Assembly (NCBI GenBank): GCA_013396915.1
Contig: VWZL01002016.1
Location: 310,001-374,000, forward strand
Direction of reading: 5' to 3'
Origin: Stercorarius parasiticus
Lineage: Eukaryota > Chordata > Aves > Charadriiformes > Stercorariidae
Length of the DNA: 64,000 nucleotides
The stretch's first letter is position 1; every line of letters begins with the position of its first letter. The notes under the pieces are model-generated. The model saw nothing but the letters and a program-made list of their open reading frames with translations, was not told the origin of the DNA and searched no databases. Positions 13,380 through 23,024 of the stretch are shown here, piece after piece. Made by a program: the position numbers and the translations under genes.

Positions 13380-14500
13380 ATCCCGGAGTGCGGGGCTGGC
13401 GAGGCACGGTGGGTTTCTCCCCAGCGTGTTCCTTCTCTTACATCTCAGGCTGCCCCCTTTCTCCCAAGAAACTCAGCTCCCAAGAATATACAACACATAT
13501 CTCCTTACCACGGTATTTTTTTTCCTTTTCTCATTTTTATTTCATGAAACAAAATGTACTTCTCCAAATACTGTCACACAGAGCTGATATTTATGTGTTA
13601 TTTACACCAAGTATCCGTCTGAACAGGGGAAAGAAAAAGGTGAAAAAAACCCCTCTGCCACATTTTTTAACCTGATTATAACATTGTTTTACCTTCTTAT
13701 TGAGATAATAGACCACAAAAGGAATTACTGTATAGGTATCCCACACTTCAGCTTATTAAAAAACCTCTTAATTTCCTCCTTCAGTTTAAAACTCAAGATA
13801 TAGGAGTGCTTGCCATGGGGACCCTATGTAGGACACCACACTGTGTATAACCACCCCTGAAATGTATTTCCCTAAATCTAGAAGTCGTCCCTGCAGACTT
13901 ACGTGAATGGCTCTTCCCAGAGGCAGAGCCCTCCCTGTTGTCTTTATTTGCGAGCTGTGGTCTGCCTGGAAGCAGCCACAAGCCCTCGGCCCCTTTGCTG
14001 ACGGTGCAGAGTGAACCACCAAGGAGGGCGAGCAGCTGGGGTCTGCAGGGTGGCCTCTGTGCCAGCGGTCCAGCTCAGGGGAAGGACATGGAGAGAGGAC
14101 AGCATTCCCACCCATGGCCATAACAAACATCACTCATGCCCCTACCCCGTCAGCAAAACGCTTCCATGAGGCAGTGGCTGAAAGCCTCTTGGAGAGCTTT
14201 ACCAACTTTTAGGGTCTAGTCTAATTTGTATCCTTTTCCTCTGTCTTACGTAGCCAGAGAAGGTGCACGACCCATGCATTGGACTGGGATGGAAAGAAGC
14301 CGCCGTCCCTTGGCCATTTCTTTTGACCGGTGCTGTGTTGTTTCCTCTGGTCAGAGACCCCTTCTCTTCACAGCCTGATGTAGGACTATTTACGCTGCCT
14401 TCTGGGAAATCCATCATTGTTCTGTAAATAAGACAATGAGTTTGCTGCAAAGCTGACACTGGTCTAACCTGCAAATATACAATTAACATTAATGCCATGC
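13380..14500. other. GC-rich patch with overlapping chance frames
   Basis: From about 13890 to 14120 the DNA is GC-rich, and frames of 60-115 codons are open on both strands at once (for example 13786-14133 minus). Simultaneous openness in opposite frames is what GC-rich non-coding DNA produces. No domain was recognised. Confidence 0.4.
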
Positions 14501-14710
14501 ATGACTTTTGCCAAATCCTAGCCTTGTGTCATCACTATGATTGGCATGTTTGCAGCACACATTGCAGGAGCTTGATTTGGTTCACAGCTCTCAGTCATTT
14601 TTATGTTCAGACATATAATCTAATGAGGTGAAAATGGAAAGCAGCCCCTAAGCATTTGGCTATTGCTGGGAAAGAATGCAAATTAAATATTTGAAAGAGA
14701 AAGCGGGGCA
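14500..14710. promoter_or_regulatory. Candidate conserved non-coding element (weak)
   Basis: A repeat-free block with an octamer-like word next to a homeodomain word (ATGCAAATTAAAT near 14678) and GATTTGG/TAATGAGG words. This is motif content only; conservation cannot be judged from one sequence. Confidence 0.15.
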
Positions 14711-15214
14711 CTGGGTAGTGTGTCACGGAGCTTCGGAGTTCCATCAGGTGCCTCGCCAGCTTGCACAGCCTTTGTGTCCACATTGTCTGCCTGTTGGACG
14801 GAGCTAAGAGACAGAAGAATGACAGTCTGGGGAAAAGAAAGAAAGACAGTAATTATGGGACGTATGTGATTAGCATGGTAGCCAGAGAAATTAAACCACT
14901 AGTCCCAGGAATCTTCCCCTCTATAAGGTACCTGTGGTGGAAGAGAAAAGCTCCTCACTACAGAGTTCAGCTGGAATCCACTCCCTGCTAGTTTAGCTTG
15001 ATTGCTTTTTTGGATACCTACTGTGGGGGTTCAGTTCCTTGACCTTCCTTTCTATAGGACTATATTGTCCTGCCACGAAGAAAGGCAGATTAAGAATTTA
15101 CAGGGATCCTTCCATCACTGGGCTCTGACAGGAGTGCTCAGGGAGTTCATTTTGCATGGCTTAAATTGCTCCAGGCCAGCATTCTTATCAAAAAGGTTTA
15201 GTTTAATGTAAAAC

Positions 15215-15480
15215 ACAGACCTTTTTTCTTTCTTTTTAATTTTAGCTCCGTATTAAACACCACTACAAATTTCCCTTTGAACAGCAAGTTCCTGAGCTGC
15301 TTTCCTTTGAATAACATATAAATTTAGACTAAACTTTATTGTTCCTGAGTAAATCAGTCGAGTTAAGAAGTTTATAATTATTATTAGGGAGGAAAAATGT
15401 TTTACATAACAGCTGAAAAGTCTGGAAAATTCCTGGTGTAATTAGACCACGGGTTCATTGTTTGCTTGCTCTTTAAAGGT
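15215..15480. promoter_or_regulatory. Candidate enhancer-like block
   Basis: Two CTTTGAA words (15275-15281 and 15305-15311; TCF/LEF-type), an ATTGTTC word (15338-15344) and a CATTGTTTG word (15457-15465; both SOX/FOX-like) and a GTAATTAGA homeodomain word near 15438 lie within 200 bases free of repeats and open frames. Known developmental enhancers often cluster such sites, but AT-rich DNA also yields them by chance. Confidence 0.2.
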
Positions 15481-15589
15481 ACCAGTTTACAGGATAGTTT
15501 CCAAACTTTGTCTTTTGGGTGCCTTGGGATTTTGACAAGGTTGGAAATAAAAAGAATTAAAAGTCTGGTAAGCATTATCTGGCATCCCA

Positions 15590-15910
15590 ACCGTCGCTTC
15601 CAGCAGGATTTCCACCCACACCTCCCAGCACACGGTGCTGTTTCTCCACAAACACGTTCCCTCCATAATTCCCTGGGATTTTCACAACGCGGCTGCGGTT
15701 CCTCAGGTGGAGCTGATGGCTTTGGCAGCTCCAGACAGGGTGGTGCGGTGATGGGGAGAAGTCCTCCAGGCCCTGCAGCAGCCCAGTGCTTCTGTCTGGC
15801 ATGGGGGTCCTCCAGGCACCCCAGAGCATCGCAAAAGCTGTTTTCCCCCAGTAGCACCGCAGGTACAGCAGGCTGGGAGCCAAAAGTTCATTCCTCTCCC
15901 ATCCCTTAGG
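15590..15910. other. GC-rich patch with long frames on both strands
   Basis: Two minus frames (15402-15857 and 15575-16030, 151 codons each) and one plus frame (15466-15909, 147 codons) overlap almost fully. The peptides are rich in G, P, C and W with no recognisable domain. Three long overlapping frames in a GC-rich patch argue for composition and not coding. An unknown exon cannot be excluded. Confidence 0.3.
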
Positions 15911-16565
15911 CGCTTTGAACCCATACTTCATCTGCAAAAACACTTGAACTATTAACTGCCAAGCTTCTGGGTACTCAGAGACAGGAAGCTGTTTCACTTT
16001 ACAGGGAATAATTAAATATAAATTTGGCAAGAGACACAGAGCTGGTGTTAGTGTAATTCTGGAGCCGGGTAAGCACTCATCAGAGAGGATCAGACCAAGC
16101 TTTCTGTCCCTGCTCCAAGGACAGTGTGTATAGTCTTAGATTAAACCTCCCTGAATAAAACAGATGCAGCAGAGCAAAGGGGGTAACCAGAAGCCAAGTG
16201 TCCTTCCAGCACCATGCTTTCATGTGCTCTTCCTCTGTTTCTCTGTCCTCTCTTCAGTCAGTCCCCACAAAGTCATGCTCAAATGACCCCTAAACTAGAG
16301 CTACAACATCTTTAGAAAGTGAGAGACATAGCCACCAAGGGAAGTGGAGCTGCAGATGAGAAAAGGACCTTTACCTGCATATACACAACCCAGTCTACCA
16401 AATTTCAGCCGTTCCCTGCAGTTGCTACCACACTGAGCACTGTTGGTACGATAGTTTGGAGAACACTTGTGTGCAATTCTTTTTGAGGAACAGGTCTAAA
16501 ACAGGCATCAAATGGCTTAGTGGTCTCCAGGCAAAGGTAATAGCAAGATGGAGAATTTTAACAAC
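15911..16565. other. No gene recognised
   Basis: Ordinary mixed DNA with no open frame beyond 60 codons that does not overlap others, and no repeat signature. Confidence 0.5.
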
Positions 16566-16569
16566 AGAA

Positions 16570-16760
16570 ATGTAGGTGCCTAGAGAGTTTAGACACCGTC
16601 TGAGCACAGATTTTAAGGATCTAAATTTTGGACCTAGAGTTAGATCCCCTTTGGAAACCAGTCTTAAATTCCTAGGGTGAAATAGAGGCCAACTGCTGCT
16701 GAAGTCTGTGGGAATTTCACCGTTGGCTTCAGCAACGCCAAGAGCTCCTTTTTAGAACTA
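16570..16760. mobile_element. Ancient amniote repeat with self-complementary core
   Basis: The core GGGTGAAATAGAGGCC, then TGAAGTCTGTGGGAATTT and GTTGGCTTCAG (about 16675-16742), resembles a palindromic repeat frequent in turtles and crocodilians, of the form 'gggtgaaat.ctggcc ... tgaagtcaatggga ... ttgacttca'. The left flank has 'aggtgcctag..gtttagacacc' words of the same repeat class. It is strongly diverged. Confidence 0.4.
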
Positions 16761-16764
16761 GAAT

Positions 16765-18880
16765 GGGAACACTTATGAAGTATAAAGAATAGTCTACTTG
16801 GCAAATGACATGCAATTTTCTCTAGCCCTGTGACCATAAACAATACATAAATGACATGAAATACACATATTTAATATGGCAATTCTAATTTCCAAAGAAC
16901 AAATGAAAAAAAAATCCATTTTTGCCAGCACTGAAAGTATGTGTTTGTTACCTTCTACATGAACGCCTACCTAAACTGCCTGTTAAGTACACTGAAAGTC
17001 TTGGGAATGAGTACCACAGTCAAGTGCTGTAGATGGATGGTTTCATTCTTTGTGGGAAAGACTTGCTTTTCAAAGAAAAAGTTTTAAAACTTCAGAGATG
17101 TTGATGTATTCTCAGCTAACCAGATGCTGTATACTAACTGTGTGCCAGTATTCTCTCAGTGCTGGAAGAAAAATAGTTGAGACAACATATTTGATGGATT
17201 TGTTTAGGGATTTTGTATGCATATGGAAATCATTTGTTTCTCTACTGCAAAGTATGTTTGATTGTTCGGTATCAACGTTTAACTAGAAAAAGTAGCTACA
17301 GTGCTCCCAGTTGTGTAAAGCACAAACTAAACTAAACAAAACCTGAAAAGCAGCTTCAGCACATCTCATGCTCATTAGGAGAATAAACGATGAAAAAATT
17401 AACTGATGACAGGTATTCAGATTTCCGTAGCTCAACAGTTTAATGTGAGACTCTTGCTTGGTTAAGCTACACAGAAGGAAATCCTAAAAGACTGATGTGA
17501 GCTCACCTGCAAAAAAAAGTTGGTCGGTGAGTATCAACAGGTTCGACTGAAGTGTTAACTATCCAATGCAGTCTCTAAAGAAAAATAATATCTTGTTTGT
17601 ATGTTCTCACTACAGAAAAACACTGGTGTAAAAAGGTTCCTCCTTCTCTTCCTGAGGTTCCCAGATGCAAGAATCTCGATGGAAATACAGCCACATGTGG
17701 CACACACCCTGTGCCAAGTCATACATTGCAGGTGATACAGGATGCATTGAATTCATTACGTGCATACTGCAGAGATGCACATCCAACTAAATATATTCCA
17801 GATTGGTTAGAGTAGTTCACATGCATGGATCAATTGTGCATGCAGGCTACTGCATTCTTCCTTCTTCACACAAACTTCATTTTCAAGCGGTTTGGATTTC
17901 CTTGGACATGTCATCTGATAGCCTTGGGTCTTTTTCTATTCATAATCTGATGATGGGGAAGAGATTCTTATTTTACAGAATATATTCATCTTTCCAAAGC
18001 ATGATTTTGTCATCCCGTTTTACCTTAATTGAGGTTGAAAGTTATAATTACTATGATATGCTTTCTTTCCTTGAGTGGTTACCTCTAGCTACTTTTCTGG
18101 TATAAAGTTCACAGAAAGAAAATTCAAAATGTACTTTAATTATTTTTATTGTTGCTCCAGCATAAGATCTGTTTTCTTGACAACTTTCTCAACAATAAAT
18201 TTCAAAAGCAAATTTCTTTAAGAATTCAATAACCACCCCAAACTAATTACTGCCTGGGTAACTCGTTCTTTGTCTTTGTTCAAATGCATCATAATTATGT
18301 TTTTGCAATCAGAATATGCAATAAGGCTTAATTTTTGTGAACCAAAAGACTTATATATAGCTGTTTTACGAAACTTAACATATAATTGTCTTGCAGATAT
18401 GAGGATATAGACAAATTGAAAAGGAATCACTACATTTTGGGATACACTACAAACAAAACTGTTTAGGTTTGTACACAAGAAGCAACTAGAAATGGGGCCA
18501 GACTGCCTTCTAGGCTGGGGTTTGAATTAAAATCGCATCAGAAAACCTTGGTTTTACTTACCACAACAAAATTTTTTAGGATTTAGGACACTGATAGATT
18601 TAGTGTTACTCCTGCAGCTGTACTCCTACTGCCAGCAAAAAATGTCAAGTTTAAATTTTCAAATATTTCACTTAAAAAGAATCAACATCCTAGGATCAGT
18701 TTGCTTCCCAGAGGAATCTGGATAAAAACAGACACCTGTCTGAGCACGTTTGCAAGTGCTTCTTCATTTACAAGCTTTAAAACAGTATATAAAAGGGCCT
18801 ACAAAAACTGGAGGGGGAAACAAGCATGGCATCATGCTGGAAAAAGAGCAGTGAGGATTTGCACAGCTAGTAAATAAAAC
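16765..18880. other. No gene recognised
   Basis: AT-rich DNA. The 100-codon plus frame at 17803-18105 is F/S/Y-rich with no domain. No repeats recognised. Confidence 0.5.
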
Positions 18881-19230
18881 ATCCATCTCACTGCTGCCTT
18901 CACTGTAGTCCTCCGATTTGGTACCCGAGCCTCTGGGCTGAGTGTTGGGCTCATCCCTGGTGTGGCTGCTGCCCCTTCCCTCTCCCCTTCCCATCCCCTT
19001 TCCCTCACAGCCTGTGATGCAGCGTTGGTGAGGAGGGGGCTCAGATTCATGTCCAGCGGGATGGGAGATGCTGCTCAGTCCACCTCCATGCCGTGGTTTT
19101 CCTGCTGGCATGCCAGTGCTGGGTAAAGGGAGCTTCTCCTGCCTCAGCGCCTTCTGCAGCCCTTTTTGCTGTAAGGTCTCCATGGAGCCTTTCCCAGGGG
19201 ACTACAGAGCCGCAGAGCACTGAAACACGA
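18880..19230. other. GC-rich, C/T-rich patch, no gene
   Basis: A pyrimidine-rich run (CCCTTCCCTCTCCCCTTCCC near 18975) sits in a GC-rich patch. The minus frame at 18764-19183 (139 codons) has G/E/R-rich low-complexity content that mirrors the pyrimidine run, so it is likely not coding. Confidence 0.4.
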
Positions 19231-19571
19231 TCCTGGTCCCACATATCCGAGCCTCATATTCTCTCTTCATTTACAACCATTTTTCACTGCCCAACCAAGC
19301 AAGGCCAAAGGGTTCATGATGGTGAGTCCTCTCCCATGAACATACCCAAACTGCTGTGCTGATCTCCCACTGGTGAGCTGGGAACCTGCCCCCTGGCAGC
19401 TTCTGCCTGAAGAGCTTATTCAGTAGCACTTTTATACCTCAGTAGTACCTTCACTTTGAGGACTGTGAAGGATTCTACAACCTCAACTAGACGTTGCTCC
19501 AAAACACTTCAAACCACATGTGTTAGGTGATTATCTGCTTTCCCAGTGGGGAAACTGACTCCAAAATGGGT

Positions 19572-19700
19572 AAGGCCACATTCAAAAAGTGGTGCCCAAA
19601 CAGAAGCATTCTAGCCTTCATTTTCAGAAAAGCCGAGGTACCCACCAGCTCAGCTGAAGTGAACGTGGGCTGCTGTTCTGTTGTCTCCTGAGGAGATCAG
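19572..19700. mobile_element. Possible ancient amniote repeat remnant
   Basis: AAGGCCACATTCAAAAAGTG, followed by GTGCCCAAA and TTCAGAAAAGCCGAGGTACC, resembles the 'ggccacattttcaaaagtggtgcc..' and 'attttcagaggtgctgagcacc' repeat family of turtles and crocodilians. Diverged; boundaries approximate. Confidence 0.3.
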
Positions 19701-19704
19701 ACAT

Positions 19705-20890
19705 TTCTCAAGCTGATTAACAAAAACAGATTTGTCTAAAATGAATGGATACTTCAAAATCTGGGCAAATTGTGGCTTTTCCAAGTCTGTGGCAGAGATT
19801 TGTACATCTCTTAGTTAAAACCAGTCCTGAAAAGAGAGAAGAGTTCTTCATCTTCCCCAAAATCAACTCTTAACGGACTACTGGCTTTAATAAATTTGGC
19901 ACCCAAATCAAAGACCCAAAACTGTGTCTGAGGCTTTTGCCATCCAGGGACACTGTTCTGACCCTACAGCAAACGTGCCCCTGTGGGGCAAGCGGTTGGC
20001 ATAAGAAAACTGACTGACAGTCAGAGACATCTCAAAGTAGGTATTAAACAACTGTGTAATTCAGAGAAGACATCAGTACATTTTCCCAGGAGCGTGTTAC
20101 TAAAACGGAGACAGTGGGCGGGAGGAAAGCAGCAGCGTCTGGACCGTGCGCTTCAAATTAGAGTGTTCTCATGCAACATGTTGAGGATTATATGTTGTAG
20201 AGGCAAAACTTGCAATGGACTAAATGGACAAATATTACTCATTGCTTGGGACAAGCATTCTGGGAAATGAATTTTTTAATTTTTTTTCCTCTTTTCTCAA
20301 TCTTAAATGGGGGATTTGTGTGTGAACTCCCCTGCCTGGTTGTGGAAGACATTCATCGCCTCCCTCCCCCCTTTCCTCAGATCCAGGGGTGTCTGGGTGA
20401 GGAGTCCAGGGGCACAAATAATTGAAGTCAAGCAATGAATTTCTAAAAGATACAAAGGTCTGCACTGAGGAAAGCTGTATTGGTTGCAGATAATTATTCA
20501 GACTTTTCTAATCAATGTAAAGTAGGTTAGGACTGTCCCAACTAGCCTGAGAGCAGTTAAATGAGACACTGTACACACAGATTGCTTCTCTGTTTCTACA
20601 TTTTCCACCTAATATTATTTTCAAAGCTATTTGATGTGAAAAGGAAATTTTCTCATGCATTCTATGTACCTGTACACTCATCTCTGGTCACAATTGTGTC
20701 TCACTAGCAACAGAGAAAATGTGCTCTTAGGGTTGGAAGAAAAATATCTGTGTTTCTTTTCAGCAAACACATACCCGAAGTCCAGTAATTATTTTTGTCC
20801 AGTTTGACCACTTCTGAGAAACAAAAATTAGAGCACTCCCATAAGATCCCAAGGCTTAATTTGAAATTACCTTTTTTTCAAATATTAAGA
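19705..20890. other. No gene recognised
   Basis: Short frames only. The plus frame at 19983-20270 (95 codons) has no domain, and an F-rich end follows a T-rich run at about 20275-20290. Confidence 0.5.
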
Positions 20891-20894
20891 TAAA

Positions 20895-21146
20895 GGTAGG
20901 GTATGTCTATAGAGACAGGGACCAACAGGAACAAGCTGCTTTTCCCACACAGGGTCCAAATGGACCAGATGCAAAGCAACTTCAAATCAGAAGCAATTTA
21001 GTTACATTTCATGGTGTTATTCTCAAGCTATGTCCTCTGCTTTAGTGGCTTGGTACTCTACCATGCTAAATCAAGTCTAAACCAGTGATTCCTTGAGTCC
21101 AGCCCATTTGGAAGGTGGCTGATAGACGTCTCTTTCCATACCTGCC
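20895..21146. mobile_element. Possible short inverted-terminal DNA transposon relic
   Basis: The left end GGTAGGGTATGTCTATAGAG and the right end (read on the minus strand) GGCAGGTATGGAAAGAGACG share an imperfect 'GG-AGGTATG ... AGAGAC' pattern. The left end resembles the 'agggtatgtctacac' termini of old archosaur and turtle non-autonomous elements. The interior of about 250 bases has no open frame. The pairing is imperfect, so this may be coincidence. Confidence 0.25.
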
Positions 21147-21150
21147 TATT

Positions 21151-21165
21151 AAAAAAAAAAAAAAA
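21151..21165 (+). repeat. Poly-A run (A15)
   Basis: Fifteen A residues just to the right of the possible transposon relic. It may be a simple homopolymer or an old retroposition tail. No source gene is recognisable upstream. Confidence 0.7.
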
Positions 21166-21169
21166 GGAA

Positions 21170-21815
21170 AAAACAACCTTATTTTTAGTTTACCTCTGAA
21201 AGAAGATTTCAAGTTAACCCATAACACTTACTAGCGTGCATTTGATATCCTAGGGGTGCAGGACAGCTCAGGCAGGACCAGAGCTTGGGAGGTCCCTGGT
21301 CAGTCCCTGCCACAGCAGGCTCAGTGCTGGGGTCAGCCAGGGCTGCTCAGGACCGTGTCCCCTGGGGGCTGGAACCCCCCAATGGAGCCGGCACAGCCTC
21401 CCTGGGCAGCCTATGCCTCCGCCCTGCTGTCTCCCGGGGAGAATGTTTCTCTCTATATCCAGTCTGCACCCCTCATTTTAATTTGCACCCATGGTCTCCT
21501 GTCCTTCTCTTATGTAGCACTGTGAGCAGCCTGGCTCTGTCTTCATAAAGTACAAACACGCTGTGCACTGTAGACCTCAAGGCACCATAAATTTACCTAT
21601 GCTTATGTTGTCACTGGCAGGTTGGGTTAAATTACTTTTGGGGGTTGCATCGTGAGCTGGCAGCTTCTTTAAACCGTGATAGTTTTTCTAGCCACAGTTC
21701 AAGCTGGCCATGTGTGTACAGTTCCAAAAGTGCTTACCTTTGCATACGAGGGTTGCTCCCTTTATGTCAATGTGAGTCCACACCATGTGGGAAGTAAAAC
21801 ATGTATGGAAATATT
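21170..21815. other. GC-rich patch then ordinary DNA
   Basis: 21250-21540 is GC-rich with two overlapping plus frames of about 88 codons and no domain. The remainder is plain intergenic-looking DNA up to the CR1 element. Confidence 0.4.
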
Positions 21816-21820
21816 TGTAT

Positions 21821-22684
21821 GGTCAGGCTGAGATAATGCAGAAGGACCTTGTGAGACTGAGAAAGCAATAAAATGGCAGAATAAATTCATGGATACACAT
21901 GTAAAGTGATACGGGGAAAATAATCTTAACCTCATATATAAAATAATGGGCTTTGAGCTGACTGTTACCACTCAGGAGAAAGATCCTGGGATTATGTTCT
22001 ATGAAAACAACTCCTTCCTAGCAATCAAAAAAGCCAATTGAAAGTTAAGAATTATTAGGAAAGGAGTAGAGAGCAAACATAGCTATGCAGCTGTATAAAC
22101 TCATGGTGTGTCCATGTCTCGAATACTGCCTGCAGTTCTCATTTCAGAAAGCATGTAGTAGAAGTGGCAAAGGTTCAGAGGAGGGTGGCAGAGGTGACCA
22201 AAGGTATGGTACAGCTCCCCTGGAGGGGATGGCTGAGCACATTCGACTCTGCAGCCTGGAAAAGAGGTGACCCAGAGGGGTGTTATGATCATGGTCCACC
22301 AGAATCATTGATTGGAGCAGGATCTGCTGTTCACCATCTCTTCTGCTGAGGATCATCCAGTGAAGCTAATGGGAGTCAGGTTCAAAATCACCAAAAGAAG
22401 GTGACTCTCGGTGCACAAGGAAGCAGATCGGTGGATCTCATTGTTCCAAGGTAACTTAGGATAGGACTCAGAAGAGAGAATTGGGAATGAGAGAAATTAC
22501 AACAGGCTCAGGAAATCTCCCACCCTGAAACTAGTAGGAATCTGGGACAATACTCAGGAAAAATATAAAATATGTTTGCCCAGTTCTTACTTTTTTGGGG
22601 CATTTGCTTACAGCCACTGTTGGAGGCAAGACATTGGGCTAGATCAGCCCTTGCTCTGACAGTGTGGCCTTTTTAATGTTCTTT
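21821..22684 (+). mobile_element. CR1 LINE, 3' fragment (end of ORF2 and 3' UTR), degraded
   Basis: The stretch follows the order of the 3' part of amniote CR1 elements: a reverse-transcriptase C-terminal coding part ('agataatgcagaaggacctt', 'gctgttaccactcaggag', 'aagatcctgggattatg', 'aggaaaggagtagagagcaa', 'tcgaatactgcctgcagttc', 'ggttcagaggagggtggcag'), then a 'cagcctggaaaagaggtgac' block, and a 3' end 'cactgttggaggcaagacat' / 'tgggctagatcagccc' / 'tgacagtgtggcctttttaatgttctt'. It is 5'-truncated, as is typical for CR1. The frame is interrupted by several stops and frameshifts, so it is inactive. The subfamily is an old one shared with turtles and crocodilians. Internal deletions occur between about 22330 and 22520. 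Confidence 0.85.
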
Positions 22685-22879
22685 TCAGGGTAATACTGTG
22701 TTTGTACTGATGTTTCAAATGCCACTATACATGCACTTTCTGCAACCATTATAAGGAAAAAAAACCTTTGCAAGAAAAAATGAAATGTAAAAGTTCTACA
22801 TCTCAGAAATTAGGACGAAGAAATTAAGAAAAATATTATCATTCAAAGACTTTCTTTGTAAGCTAGTAAAGAAAGGTTT

Positions 22880-23022
22880 AACAAGAACCAGTGATGGCAG
22901 CTGAAGCCAGATTAGATGGACTCAATACAGGAGCAGTTAGGTAACATGCAATGGCCTGTGATACACAGAAGGTCAGGCAAGATGATCTAATGTCCCTTCT
23001 GGCCTAAATATCTCTGAGTATA
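22880..23022 (+). mobile_element. CR1 LINE 3' terminal fragment, second copy
   Basis: The segment ends with the classic CR1 3' block: 'ggcctgtgatacacagaagg', 'tcaggcaagatgatctaatg', 'tcccttctggcctaaatatc'. It lies about 200 bases downstream of the larger CR1 fragment, in the same orientation, but belongs to a different 3' end type, so it is a separate insertion and not a continuation. Confidence 0.8.
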
Positions 23023-23024
23023 GT

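Noticed and set aside
15402..16030. Three overlapping frames of about 150 codons on both strands
   Set aside because: Openness in several frames at once is a product of GC-rich composition; no domain or splice logic seen.
17535..17550. GGTTCGACT word like a tRNA B box
   Set aside because: No A box at proper distance and no cloverleaf; not a tRNA or tRNA-derived SINE.
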